Shown here in pieces: positions 10,795 to 21,584 of a stretch of DNA of 64,000 nt. The position numbers and the translations under genes were made by a program. The notes under the pieces were generated by a model that did no database searches, was not told the DNA's origin, and saw nothing but the letters and a program-made list of their open reading frames with translations. The stretch comes from Odontocerum albicorne (taxonomy: Eukaryota > Arthropoda > Insecta > Trichoptera > Odontoceridae), in the NCBI GenBank assembly GCA_949825065.1, contig OX463842.1:1805501-1869500 (forward strand), given 5' to 3'. How positions within the stretch are numbered: the first letter of the stretch is position 1; the number at the start of each line of letters is the position of its first letter.

Positions 10795-10930
10795 AAAATA
10801 CATTCAATTGAAAATGGATTCAATAAAAACCTGTCTGGAAGTAAATCCGTCGGAAATCGAACTTGAGATGTCTACATGACAAATATGAATGCTAACCTCT
10901 AGACCCAGGCATCGACATTCATAATTTATT
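10795..10930 (-). mobile_element. SINE-like fragment
   Basis: The minus-strand head CCTGGGTCTAGAGGTTAGCA and box B-like GTTCGATTTCCGACGGA resemble a tRNA-derived SINE head. It is followed by CAGACAGGTTTTTATTG. The tail is not the LINE A type, so it may be a different SINE family. Confidence 0.5.
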
Positions 10931-11305
10931 TGTTACTATAAGTTCCACTAAGAACGTAGGGACGCCATAAAACGCAATTATCCAGGTCTGCCCACAGACT
11001 AACACTTCAAGTCGAAGCCGAACCAGTGCCAATCTAAGAATATTTTAATAGTTTATCTTAAGGCCGTTAGGGCAGGTCCCGAGCCTTGGATGCTATCTAG
11101 AAATGGCTCATCCTACAGTCTTATTGGCAAATATTTGCCACTCATAGACTGTTAAAAATATAGAGATTGTATTCATGTTCCAGAGACCACAGCAGTGGCC
11201 GAAACTAAATGACGACAGTGTACAAAAATATATTTGTACATCCTGTAAAAAATGCTAACATTTAATCTCATTCTAGTATAACCCGAACTAGAAAATTCGA
11301 CGTTG
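10931..11305. other. Unassigned spacer
   Basis: Nothing recognised. Confidence 0.4.
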
Positions 11306-11308
11306 ACT

Positions 11309-11923
11309 TTAACCTTTCCCTTCCTTTGCTAAAAATATCCCTCCGTTACGGTGTTGTGTACCTATTCAATACACATGTAAAAATGAGCGATATAAAATCG
11401 GAAAAATAAGAATATTCATAGCCAATCGCTTAAATTAATTAAATGTAAAGTCGAAAGTGATAATAATTTAAATTTAATTCATAAAAACATGAAAAAAACA
11501 TCGGCCAACGTTCACAAAACTGGCAATGCGACCACCTCTACCGAAAGCCGCCGACCTACTGAGCGAGAAAAGCGAGCGAACTGGAATTCTATTTCTTGCG
11601 TTCCCATATACCGAAGTAGAGTGAGAGTGAGACGTGATTAGCGTCGCTTTCTCACTCATAGCGGTTTTTTAGAATGAATATACCGACGTCACACACGGGC
11701 ACACGTTTTGATTGTATTGGTGAATTTATTCCCAATTTTCAGAAAATATCTCTGATGTGGCCGATAAGTGGTAATTATTATTATTATTATTTTCAATCGA
11801 TGCGTAAATGTATTTCAGAAGAGTACCTTAAATCTTAATTAAGTATTTATTATATTTATAGAGATATTAATGTTTTTAGAAGCAATGTGTATTAGTTACA
11901 CATCACAGGACAGGAAGGGTTAA
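11309..11923 (-). mobile_element. TTAA-bounded MITE (family T), copy 2
   Basis: Complete copy in reverse: TTAACCTTTCCCTTCC at the left, CAGGACAGGAAGGGTTAA at the right, with clean TTAA at both ends (11309-11312 and 11920-11923). The internal landmarks of copy 1 appear in reverse order. Confidence 0.9.
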
Positions 11924-12335
11924 TATCTCGGAGTTTGAATATAAATTGGATCTGTTTTGCATACATACCATACGTTACAAGTTCATATCATGTAAAATAG
12001 AGAGGTTAACATGGCAAGAGTATGCCATTCTATTCTCCGTTATTAAAAGAGTTCGCGTTAATTGTGCACGCCTGCATCAAAACCACTACATAGGCTGTTC
12101 TCTCGCAAATTGCCTGACAACCCACGATACAACCTGTTCATACTTAATATAGTGTTCATGAATCGGTTATATTTCTCACATAATACTTTGTACATCGGAG
12201 AGGGAATTAGAATCACGCATGTAATTGAAAAAAATGTTTTTATTTATCGTAATGCTTTTATCAAGTAACAATGTTTTTTTTTTATTTTTACACATATAAA
12301 CATGACAGAAGATTGAATCAAGAGTCCTAATTGAA
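11924..12335. other. Unassigned spacer with a short LINE B tail
   Basis: At about 12275-12312 a T-rich run followed by TTTTACACATATAAACATGA looks like the very end of a minus-strand LINE B. Nothing else was recognised. Confidence 0.4.
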
Positions 12336-12337
12336 TG

Positions 12338-12715
12338 TATCCATTTTATATTGCATTCGAAATAGGGATACACCGAAGAATGCCACGGATACCCTGGATG
12401 GATATGGTTAGCAACACAAGGGTTCTTCAAAGAGCCAAAGTTGATAGAGATTTGCTGACTAATAATAAAATCCGAAAGTGTTCTATTTGGGTCATGTGCT
12501 TAGAGAAGGAAAGTACAAATTACTGCACCTGATCACCCAAGATAAAATAGAGGGTCGAAGAGGTGTTGGCAGGAGGTAAATCTCCTGGCTCCGCAATATA
12601 CGTGATTGGACTGGTATAAGGAGCGTTGGGGATCTTTTTCAGGCTGCCGAGGACAAAGATGCTTGCTCTCAGGTGATAGTCAACGTTGATGATACCTTAC
12701 ATGATACTAGGAAGA
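12338..12715 (+). pseudogene. LINE D 3' coding fragment (RTE-like)
   Basis: Decayed frame with HRRMPRIPWMDMVSNTRVLQ, RAKVDRDLL and, across frameshifts, GRRGVGRR-like and WTGIRSVGDLFQAAEDKDAC-like residues. This is the C-terminal end of RTE-like endonuclease/reverse transcriptase proteins. It parallels 46299-46670. Confidence 0.75.
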
Positions 12716-12719
12716 AGAA

Positions 12720-14167
12720 GATTTTATATTGCGTAATAATATGGAATCAAAATCTTACTGCATAAACTAAAACCCTGAAATAGCATTACGTAGGAAAACA
12801 CAAAAATTAAACGCAATAAAAAAATATTTAAGATTGCTTACAGCATGAGTTTTTCTATTTTTTTTTTTTTTTTTTATAAAATGAAAACTTTTCCTGCGTA
12901 GTAAATTGATGAAAAAAAATCCTGCTCATGTTTAAATAATAACATTTTTCAATTTCATTTTCTTTTCAATGCCGATATGAATATGATTAACTATTTTTTT
13001 ACTATACATTTTTATTTATGTGAAATGTTTGACAATTTTTAATTAAAGTAAAGTAATTTAATAATAAATTTGTTAAATATGTCATATTTGGTTATAGATA
13101 GAGGAACCCAAAATTAGCCTCACACAAACTTGAATAATGATATGTACATATGTAAAGTATTTATTACAACATATAATGCCCTTTTTACATTAAGATTGGG
13201 TCGTATTTAGAAACAAAACAATTTTAAAAAATAAGTTGGAATTAAAACATTGCTGGACGATTAAAGAAAACATATTATTCTGTTGGCGCAATTTATCCCA
13301 TAATATACAATATACTATTTGACGAAACACAATGTGAAGTGTTTTCAACTTCATGCAAAATAAATTTATTAAGAATACAAATGTCCACGTTACAAAGGAT
13401 TTAAATTAATACAGCCAAATTATTTATTAATCTATGTATAAAGGGCTTTATTTTGTAAATGAGCAAAAAATGTTTTAAGTACAGATTATACCGTTAGATA
13501 GTAAATAAAATAACGTTTCAATTTTATTAATTGAAATTCTTAAAAATAAGATTTATAATGTTGATGAATTTTAGTTAAGTTATTTGAATATTGGACATTT
13601 TATCAATGACTTAATATTGAAGGAAGTATTTATTAATTTCTTTTTAATATTTTTTTCTAATGTTTCCAAAATATGTAAAAGAACAAACGAAGAAACATAT
13701 ATTTGTAAGCTATTTTACTTTTTTTTGTTAGGTAAGTTATTCAGTTTTATAGTAATAAATTGAAATCTTGAATTTTTTTTAATATAGACTGTCAAAAAAC
13801 AGTCTAATTTAGTTATTGCATGTACTTTTTTTTTCATTATGAATTGTAAAAAATAAATTTGACAATTTGTAAAGCCAAATTAAAAAATATCCAATTAAAA
13901 AACAAGCGGAAGAACAAATAAAATATTATTCAATTTGAAAGATACAAAAACAATACATTAATCTCTTTCTTCGTGGAACAGTTTTACTAGGTATACTCGT
14001 ACAATACAAAGGTTTACCTTTTTTTTCAGGAACACCGTAAAGAATACTGATCAAACTAAATACATTCACATTTAAGTTAAGTTCAACTATCTACACTTTT
14101 TTGTCTTATAATTCACTTGCCAACAAAAAGTTCTAATAATTTTACACTTATTATCACTTCAAAACGT
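12720..14167. other. AT-rich 3' flank of eyg/toe, probable 3' UTR at its upper end
   Basis: Almost pure A/T sequence with no repeat family that I recognise. On the minus strand several AATAAA-type signals occur downstream of the stop codon (TTTATT on the plus strand), so the 3' UTR end cannot be fixed by eye. No coding frame stands out. Confidence 0.5.
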
Positions 14168-14659
14168 TCATCGATCATGTTTGGTCAACTGCAAAGGTTG
14201 ACAATGTTCTCCCGTTGTCGGCTGACTGCCGATCCTATCCCTCGAGTCCGTCGGACTTGTACTCCTCGATCTCTCGTATCTCATCCTTTCTAAAGCGTTC
14301 AATCTCTCCCTGTCCATTTCCAGACTGTTCAGTCTATCTCTTCCTATGCCTGAACTGAACCTTTCTCGATCAATTTCCATTTCGCAGTCAGATTCATCGT
14401 TGACGTTGATCTCTTCGTCTTCGTCCGATGAGTGGTAGGAGTGCAGGTCGTGTTTGGAAAGATGGGAGGATGGGACCAGAGCCCTAAAGGCGCTGTTCTC
14501 TCCACCCATCTGCAGGTGCCCCTCTGGCGGTAGTTTGGTGTGGGGTGGCGGAGAGCCAGGGGCGGAAGGCCGGTGGGGCGGCCCGGGAGGCGAGCCCCTC
14601 TTCAGAAGGCTCATGCGCTGGTGACGCCGCCATTTGGCTCGTCTGTTGGAAAACCAAAC
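14168..14659 (-). CDS. eyg: eyegone/twin-of-eyegone class Pax gene, terminal coding exon (homeodomain helix 3 and C-terminal tail)
   Basis: Reading on the minus strand, an AG acceptor (14660-14661) is followed in frame by VWFSNRRAKWRRHQR, the end of a homeodomain, then 148 residues to a TGA at 14168-14170. Ser at homeodomain position 50 (WFSNRR) is the Pax/paired-class hallmark. The tail starts with a Pro/Gly-rich stretch (RGSPPGPPHRPSAPGSPPP). It continues with an acidic patch (SSDEDEEINVNDESD) and an Arg/Glu-rich segment with a near-tandem repeat (RDRLNSLEMD then RERLNALERM), ending QLTKHDR. The split of the homeobox between residues 46 and 47 is the known intron site of paired-class genes. 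In Drosophila this class encodes nuclear transcription factors needed for eye and imaginal-disc growth. I infer eyg/toe orthology from the homeodomain and paired-domain residues; the sequence cannot decide between eyg and toe. The exon is intact with no frameshift. Confidence 0.92.
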   Translation of the reverse strand, partial: VWFSNRRAKWRRHQRMSLLKRGSPPGPPHRPSAPGSPPPHTKLPPEGHLQMGGENSAFRALVPSSHLSKHDLHSYHSSDEDEEINVNDESDCEMEIDRERFSSGIGRDRLNSLEMDRERLNALERMRYERSRSTSPTDSRDRIGSQPTTGEHCQPLQLTKHDR

Positions 14660-15072
14660 CTGTCAGTCAATATGCGTATTAGTTTGGTTGTCATGGTACA
14701 CAAAGCTATAAACTATTCACATGTGGACATTGTTAGAGTAGCAGAATGGGAGATGTTATGCGTTTCATGGGATATTAGTTCATATGAGTATGGAATAAAG
14801 TTTTTCACAAGTCTGAATTCATGCACTATATGATTTTGATTATAAAAATTATATGAAAACTAATTATCTTATATAATTACATTAAATAAACTTAATTACG
14901 ATTATTCTCTTATTTTTATTAAAATATTTTGGGGCGTATCTAAAAGAAAATATTTAAATGTATTATATATTTGTTAACATAAAAAAATATACGAGAGCTT
15001 TTGAACAATATATTCTTATAGAACTTAAGAAAAACTCATATAAAGTAAACATACTACGTTAAATAAATAAAT

Positions 15073-15210
15073 GTGATTATTCTCACATTTACAGTGATTA
15101 TTATAACATTTACAGTGATTATTCTCACATTTACAGTGATTATTCTTACATTTACAGTGATCTTTCTCACATTTACAGTGATTATTCTCACATTTACAGG
15201 GATTATTCTC
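15073..15210. repeat. 21-bp tandem array
   Basis: About 6.5 copies of TGATTATTCTCACATTTACAG with single-base variants. It lies in the homeobox intron, about 400 bp from the terminal exon. The open frame over it (LTFTVII repeated) is a by-product of the 21-bp period. Confidence 0.95.
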
Positions 15211-16504
15211 ATTCTTTTTAAAAAATTACGTATTTTAGTTAGGTATATTAATTCATTTCACATAATTTGCAAACAAATATTTAATCTTAATATCCTGTTT
15301 TATTTATCCCATATAAGAATAAAAATATATAAATCAGATATATTTATTTATTTATTTAATTAAAGACACAAGTGTCTTTATATACAAATGAACATGTGAC
15401 AGGTTATACAAGTACTTAAAATTATTGACAAATAATACAAAACTTATCTTAAACTAACATGAAGATATGAGAGCAGTAGTTATAATAAATTACAGTCACT
15501 GTTTTAAAATTATTTAATAATTATATGTATATTTAAGTTCAATATATGTTATATACGAGTATTTATACCACAAAATATTACCAAACTTCACCAAGCAGAC
15601 TTACGTAATTGTTGAAGACTTATTATATAGAGGTAAAGAACTCAGATTTGTTTTTAGTGGAATAACGCATACATAGAACAAATATTGGATTTTTTGAGAA
15701 TTTTGTGAGAATTTTATGGATAGATATTAAGATATAGAAAACACATGGCCTCATTAGTAGAACGAGATGCAAGTTGCTTTGCAGAATTAAAACCTTCCTA
15801 CATGTTGATGCAGGGTTACTCAACTCCAGAGGCAAAGTAGTGTCCTTAATGTTTTGTTTATATTACGTTATTTATATTAATAAAGGAGAGCACAAAGTTA
15901 GTAGCTATTTCTAAATATTGTTGTGATATTCTGGTGAATACTATATATACTTATATTAAAAATATCTAAATTGTTACAAAACTCGTTTCCAAGTCTTTGC
16001 ATACAAATTATAGTGGAGTTGATTTTATAATTAGTATAGCAATTTTCGGTATATTATATGATTATATAAAATGCTTATCTTTCAAATTAGATTCGGTTTT
16101 GAAAAGGTTAACTTTTTGGAACAAAATTTAAAAATCAAAGTGAATAAATATTTAATAAAGTTACACATTTATTTTTTAGATCTTTTTTTTCTAACTGAGC
16201 CTTCTAACTGAGCCGAGTTTTTGCTTTCTAACTGAGCCGAGTGCTGGTTTTAAGAAGCTCGATTAAACTTTTATATTTTGTAATAGTTAATCATTAAAAA
16301 TACACTCGTAAAGCGAACACAATAGAATTAATGTTTCTATCATTAAATCCTCACATACACAAACTTTTCCGATTCACAGTCAAGAGACATTCTCATAATC
16401 AAGCATACAACTTAATCAGTTTATTTAAGGAGACAATCCTTTGCATTTTTATAGTATCAATCAATATTTGAGAAAAAAATAATATCAATTATAAGTCAAA
16501 CAAA

Positions 16505-16770
16505 TACAATTATATAGCGCAGATGTTTGTGGAGGCGTGGTAGAGTAAGGCGGATGAAAGTATAGTTGGATCAAGTGAATTATATTTTGAAATAAAGAAA
16601 CGTTAAAAGGCAGAAAAATCGTAGGAGTTGTACGAAGAAGTAAATGGATGTAGAAAAGGCGTAAATGTGTGTCGAGATAGGAAAGTCTGGTAATTTTTCC
16701 TCTCTGATAAATTGCTTTATGGGATGCATGTAATTATATGCCTGGACATTGAAATGATAATATAAAAACA
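16505..16770 (+). pseudogene. LINE C fragment in eyg/toe intron
   Basis: Carries AATCGTAGGAGTTGTACGAA and GTGTGTCGAGATAGGAAAGT, then TAATTTTTCCTCTCTGATAA. This is the 3' coding part of LINE C, opposite in orientation to the host gene. Confidence 0.65.
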
Positions 16771-16899
16771 TATTAAATGCATGCCTGGCGACAAATATTG
16801 TTTAAAGGATATCATTTTTGTTAGAGACAGATGTAATAAGCGAAATAAATAAAGGAATTTTAGGATAGTTTAGCCCCATAAATTGCGAAAGACAAAATA

Positions 16900-17055
16900 A
16901 GTATATAAGTTTATAATTAATGCAGAGCAAGAAAAAAGTGGAAGGATGTAATGGATACATTTGGGCTGAGAGCTAGCGCATAGATAAAAAGAATATGAAG
17001 ATCTGCACTCTCTGTCTACCCCGAAAGGGGCACTGGGGGATAGTGTATATATTAT
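16900..17055 (+). pseudogene. LINE C fragment in eyg/toe intron
   Basis: Ends GATCTGCACTCTCTGTCTAC then CCCGAAAGGGGCACTGGG and TGTATAT, the usual end of family C. Confidence 0.6.
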
Positions 17056-17185
17056 AATTATTTGAAGACTGAATTTTATCATGAACTATTCACTATACGC
17101 TTAACAGTTTTGACTATACATGCATATGAACTCGGTCTATTTATTGAACATTTTAAATAAACAAAAAAAATCCTTTTTATATATT

Positions 17186-17400
17186 TATTTTGTATTGTAT
17201 AACACTTTTCGCTATATACAATACAACCTGACGGCTTTATTACAGTGTGGCAAATTCTTAGAATTAACCAGAAATAAGTTAAAGAGGCTTGAAGTGAAGA
17301 CATGACTGATGCTCTTTAAAACAATTTAACCGACGGGAATCGAACTCGCAAGCTCTGGGTCGGAAAATAGGTATCTTATCAACTAGGCCACAGAGAGGAA
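17186..17400 (-). mobile_element. tRNA-derived SINE in eyg/toe intron
   Basis: Minus-strand head CTCTGTGGCCTAGTTGATAA, box B GAGTTCGATTCCCGTCGG, middle CATCAGTCATGTC, tail with CCGTCAGGTTGTATTG. Same orientation as the host gene. Confidence 0.85.
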
Positions 17401-17699
17401 ATGTATGGTTGGATATATAATATATTTTGTAAAAGTCCAGTATATTTATACAGAAGTCCAGTTGTTTAAAAATAATTGACAAAGTAAAGTAGATAATTTA
17501 GATACAATTTCAAACCATTTTATTGTTGCTCTGTTTCAGTGCCATCCACATCAATTTCACCTCTCTTTACCCAACTTCCTCTCCTACTCTTCACATTGCA
17601 TCTGGTAGAGTATTTTCATCATCTTTCTCAACATGTCATTATACAAGTAAAGTTCTTTCTACAATTGAGTTAAATAAATATGGTATAAGCTGTAATCAC

Positions 17700-17884
17700 C
17701 TGAACTCTTGCTTCGGAAAGCGACGTCTTGGAGGCCAGCCGCTCCCGGGTAGACACGCAGGGATAGTGGCTCTTCTCGAACTCCTTTTCCAGCTCTTCAA
17801 GTTGGTCTGGGCTAAAGGTGGTGCGGTTCCGCCGAAACTTGGGTTGTTCGCCATCCAGGGAGCCAGTGTCGTCTCCATCGACGT
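17700..17884 (-). CDS. eyg: eyegone/twin-of-eyegone class Pax gene, homeodomain exon
   Basis: This 185-nt minus-strand exon starts after a TTTTGTAG acceptor and ends RVQ just before a GTGATT donor (17694-17699). It begins in phase 1: the G left by the upstream exon plus AC gives Asp. It encodes an acidic lead ([14 protein letters not shown]), then homeodomain residues [40 protein letters not shown] and [18 protein letters not shown] and SLSEARVQ are characteristic of the insect eyegone/toe homeodomain; Pax6 proper has different residues at these places. It ends in phase 0 and joins exactly to VWFSNRR in the exon at 14168-14659. Splicing is predicted from sequence, not from transcripts. A plus-strand open frame over the same bases is a shadow. 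Confidence 0.93.
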
Positions 17885-18004
17885 CTACAAAATAAACATG
17901 TGTTGTTAAATACATGCACATACTATAGGTTCTTATTATGAGATTGGGGTTTTCGAGTACTTAAGACGTGAAGTTGGAATGATACAAAAATTAAATTAAC
18001 TGTA

Positions 18005-18230
18005 AATTAGTTGTTGTATTGTATTATATTTTCGTTGTATACAGTATAACCTGGAAAATCTATTGCCAAGTGTAAATCTCTTACAACCAAGCATTTAGGT
18101 GATAAACAAGTTTTAAGTAGGTACATACCTGGAAACCTTTTTAAACAATCTGAATAGCAACAGGAATTGACTCCGCAGCTCCCGTGATGGAAGACAAATG
18201 TTTTATAACCTAGGCCACGGAGTTTATCAA
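18005..18230 (-). mobile_element. tRNA-derived SINE, degenerate
   Basis: Tail at left (ATACAGTATAACCTGG, TATTGCCAAGTGTAAATCTC). Head at right on the minus strand: CGTGGCCTAGGTTATAAAAC, with box B eroded to GGAGTCAATTCCTG. Confidence 0.7.
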
Positions 18231-18717
18231 GGGTAAGATAAATAGATGCTGGCTAGTTATAAAAGTCCTGATTTTAAATGTAAAATCCACTGTTTTGAAA
18301 AAAATATGGCATCAGAAGTTCTTAAAAATTGCCTCAAGGTTTGCGAAATTAACACTGGTGCTAAACGTGTGAATAGTGAATACCATTTAGTTCTATCCGT
18401 GCCCGGATAGGAAGAGATGACATAGTGCTATACTTTCCTTACTCGACATACATCCTCCTCTCTTGTACATCCACATACCTTCTCATACTATTCCTACGAT
18501 TTCAACAGCCTATATTCAGCTGTTTTCAGTCGGTCTGGATTGTAAACTAGTTATCCATTATCAACATCCAGATGTTCGTATCTTTCTTACACAGAAGTCC
18601 TTCTGAGTTTATTAAGTGGCACAAAACTACAGAAAAGCGCTATTTAAGTCGTCTTTGATTACTATTATTATTATTACACACTGAATTCATGAATTAATAT
18701 ACTTAAAGTGGTTATCG

Positions 18718-18910
18718 TAGCACCCATGTGCTAGTTAACAAGATGCCTGTTTTGCGACCCGGTAGCTACGGGTTCGATTTCGATAAAAAAGTTTCCAACC
18801 TGGTTTCCACTAAAGATCTCTTTTTTATATTTCTAGTTGCTTAGAATATATTGTCACATGACAATGAATCCACCAAATTATATCGTTAATAATGAAAGTG
18901 TAGAAAAAAG
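18718..18910 (+). mobile_element. tRNA-derived SINE
   Basis: Head CATGTGCTAGTTAACAAGAT, box B CTACGGGTTCGATTTCGATA, middle AACCTGGTTTCCACTAAAGA, tail CACATGACAATGAATCCACC. Confidence 0.75.
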
Positions 18911-19191
18911 GATTGTAGTCTGGTTCTAACTTAAGACATCTCTAATGTATCTGAAGAGATTTCCATAAGGCAATAAAGCTACCAGATTGTACTGTATACC
19001 ATACACTGTCAGTATGTATATTGCAATATAATAAATACGCTAAGGAAATAGTGTACGTGCTTATTTATTATATAGGCAAAAGAAAACGAATTCGGTCGAA
19101 CAGCATTCCAATATAGTAGAAAACCAACTTTACTCAAAATTGTACAGTTTAGTTAAGGGATGTTTTAATAAATACCTTATAGCTGACTTAC

Positions 19192-19488
19192 CGATAAGTC
19201 CTCTGGCAGCTTCAGCCCTAAACGCCGCAGCCATGTCTTGTGTGAGGGGAGAGCCGGTCCTAGGGCGGCCGTCGGGCCCGAAGGGGGTGGCGCCGGGCCA
19301 GGGTGCACCCAGCCCCGGCCCCGCCCCCGGCGCCGCCCACGCGAAGGGCGCGTAGGGCGGCGGGGGCGGTGCATACAACGCGTATCCTGCGGCGCGAGCG
19401 AACTCAGCCGCAGCGCGTTCAGCCGCGCGGTTTCTAAGTATGCGGTTGATGGATGAAACACTTGGAGCGGTCGCGTTCGTACAAACAC
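19192..19488 (-). CDS. eyg: eyegone/twin-of-eyegone class Pax gene, paired-domain (RED) end and Ala/Pro linker exon
   Basis: This 297-nt minus-strand exon lies between an acceptor (TTTACAG before 19488) and a consensus donor (GTAAGT at 19186-19191). Phase 1 at both ends fits the next exon. The first residues, GVCTNATAPSVSSINRILR, are the last helices of a paired domain (RED subdomain; compare the family motif GVC..., PSVSSINRILR). Next come NRAAERAAAEFARAAGYALY, a proline run (APPPPPYAPF), a Gly/Ala/Pro-rich stretch and TQDMAAAFRAEAARGLI. Eyegone-class proteins are known to have an N-terminally cut paired domain that binds through RED, so the upstream exon should end in ...EG and carry the rest of RED. 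I did not find it in this window. The exon is far richer in GC than its surroundings. Confidence 0.9.
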
Positions 19489-19649
19489 CTGTAAAGTAAA
19501 AAGAAAAAAATATTTAAATAATTTTATAGAACCAGTGGTTTATAGTAGTTTTTTTCGGACTTGTATATTCTTTACGTTCTTGATTGTGTGTTTTCTGAAA
19601 TGGATAAAAAACAGCTGACAACTGGATGGAGCTCTTGGAAATGATGGGA

Positions 19650-20156
19650 CCGGAAGTGCTTCGTTAGGCGCTAAGCAAGGTGTTACGTGACTCATATACT
19701 AGATGACTTCATGCTTGGCCACACCAAAGTGATTCGCACAAATTCATTTGACATTTGGGAGCGGTTGAGTCAACAAACGATGCCACTCTCAAAACGAACC
19801 AATTTCATTACAACTTACCATCTTTATTTACTTCCTGTGCAACTTCATTCCAAAGTGATTTTATTACAGGTACCTTTTTGTATAATTTGCTCGATGGGTT
19901 CCAAAAAGGCTCCCTTTTATAGACAGCTGTTATTAAAACTTCAGCCATCTTGTAAAATCACTTGATGACACAATAAAATTAACCAACACGTCTGTTTATT
20001 AGGAGATTCACTCGGTGACTAATCGTCATGTAGCGTGGCGTGCAGTGTGGCCATTGCGATAGTATGCGGTGTGTTCGTTCGCTAGGATATGTCGCCTAAC
20101 TCACAGCGTAGATCTAAGTACCAAGCGAGGCTCCTACCTGTGTGGCCGAGGCCTTA
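19650..20156 (-). mobile_element. PIF/Harbinger-like transposon remnant, copy 2 (MADF domain)
   Basis: On the minus strand, after the end GGCCTCGGCCACACAG, a frame begins MAEVLITAVYKREPFWNPSS and continues KLYKKVPVIKSLWNEVAQEV NKDGKL. This is the first half of a MADF domain, the Myb-like accessory protein of Harbinger transposons. It then falls into the 3' remnant shared with copy 1. There is no transposase. It lies just upstream of an eyg/toe exon, inside the presumed intron. Confidence 0.7.
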
Positions 20157-20324
20157 GAGATCACTGAATTGACTCTATGTGACTAACATAGATGTAGTGT
20201 GAGATGGGGTTCGACGCACTGAATGTGATATACAGGACCCACACTACAGGCTTATTTGTTCAAACAACGAGACTTCATGCTCCAGGCAGGGCATGATTAA
20301 TGCGAATGAAAGGACGATCTCTAC

Positions 20325-20562
20325 TGCTTCCTACAGGAAACAGGTGCCATAATTTTACAAAATCGGAAAGAAGTGTCGATTTATTTTTTCACGATATATG
20401 TCATCAGTGAGATACAGGCAAAAGCCTAGTTTACTGGGGACACGACAAATGAAAGGCAACAAATCCAGATCAATTAAAATTGTGTGTCCGAATTAACAAA
20501 CCTGTTGTTTTTTCGCAAATTAACATATGTATATTTCTTTTCATGTGCAAAATAAATACATA
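20325..20562 (+). pseudogene. LINE B 3' end
   Basis: Shows ACAAAATCGGAAAGAAGTGT, ATACAGGCAAAAGCCTAGTT, TACTGGGGACACGACAAATG, AAGGCAACAAATCCAGATC and the tail TTTTCATGTGCAAAATAAAT. It is 5'-truncated. Confidence 0.8.
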
Positions 20563-21584
20563 AATTAATAGTCTAGACTCGGAAATGAATGAATGATTCA
20601 TTATGTCAATCTTTCGATATTTATCTTATCTTAACACTCCTTTGTTCCTCCTACTAACATATTCTTTTGTCATTTAATCATTTCTAATGTCTTCATTTTT
20701 CTTTTTTTCATACATTAATACTCCATAAATTTGTTAATTTTGTATATATGAAAAACTGATAACCGATTGGTCGTTAATATATAAATTAATAAAGAAACTC
20801 ATTAATGATAACGATCGAGAAAAAGTCATAATATTTCTCAATTAAGGCTTTATAAGTGCGCCCTTTATCATAAGGGATTTTCTTTAGTATCTACTTAGAT
20901 ATTTACGACTACTTAACATAGGTCTTCATTGTACGAAGTCAAAATGTATTGCTGGATCTAAAACGTTGATAATTATTCACAGCCTTCCTTCACCCCGAGG
21001 CCGCTTGTCAATCAGGATGCTAAAAGCTTGCACTCGAGAGTTTTACATGACAGCTTTTGACAACACAAAGTTGGCGCCTTGTATTTTCCAAGAATTTGAG
21101 TTTCTGATGAAACGTTCGTGATAGATGTGATAACGTGACAGGAAGGTAAAGGCCACTCGTCTAATCCCTGTGATGGTGAATAATAAACAACAAATTGATT
21201 TGATGATCCGTGGACCTCTCAAATAATCCTCCAGAATGGAAATTGGTTTCTTGGAATTAGTATTATTTTGATTCACACGACCAGCCCGCTGCCTCGTCAT
21301 CGTTTCAATCTAAAGAAAAAGCCGTTTAAAGAACGGAATAAATTAAGTGGGCATTGATTTTTTATCTCGTGAATCGATCAAAACGTATTTACAAGTTCAC
21401 ACCTTACAATTTGGAATACTTTTCAATAAATTATCATCGTCATCATCGGAAATGCAACAATCGACACCGGAAACATCAGAAATATGTAGTTGTGGTTAAA
21501 TGATACAATTTTGTCACATTATCAATAATTAACTATTTCTGTAAAACAACGTATTTCTTTTGAGTGGTGAATGCTATTTTAAAA
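20563..21584. other. Non-repetitive intronic sequence
   Basis: No repeat family recognised. The part at about 20990-21300 has more balanced base composition, with an 85-codon minus-strand open frame (21043-21300) that shows no domain. It is a candidate for conserved non-coding DNA. Confidence 0.4.

Larger units (their letters stand above)
14660..17699 (-). other. eyg/toe intron inside the homeobox (about 3.0 kb)
   Basis: GT-AG intron between homeodomain residues 46 and 47. It holds a 21-bp tandem array near the 3' exon (15073-15210), AT-rich sequence with no recognised content (15211-16500), two LINE C fragments (16505-16770, 16900-17055) and a minus-strand SINE (17186-17400). No conserved coding sequence was seen in it. 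Confidence 0.85.
17885..19191 (-). other. eyg/toe intron between linker and homeodomain exons (about 1.3 kb)
   Basis: GT-AG, phase 1 intron. It contains a degenerate minus-strand SINE (18005-18230), a short minus-strand LINE C piece (about 18395-18545) and a plus-strand SINE (18718-18910). The remainder is AT-rich with nothing recognised. Confidence 0.85.

Noticed and set aside
15073..15363. LTFTVII-repeat membrane protein
   Set aside because: Produced by the 21-bp array running in frame.
17523..17909. 128-codon plus-strand frame over the homeodomain exon
   Set aside because: It is antisense to the clear homeodomain.
19130..19456. Extra open frames on both strands over the GC-rich eyg/toe exon
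   Set aside because: They are by-products of high GC content; only the frame with the paired-domain residues and matching splice phases is supported.
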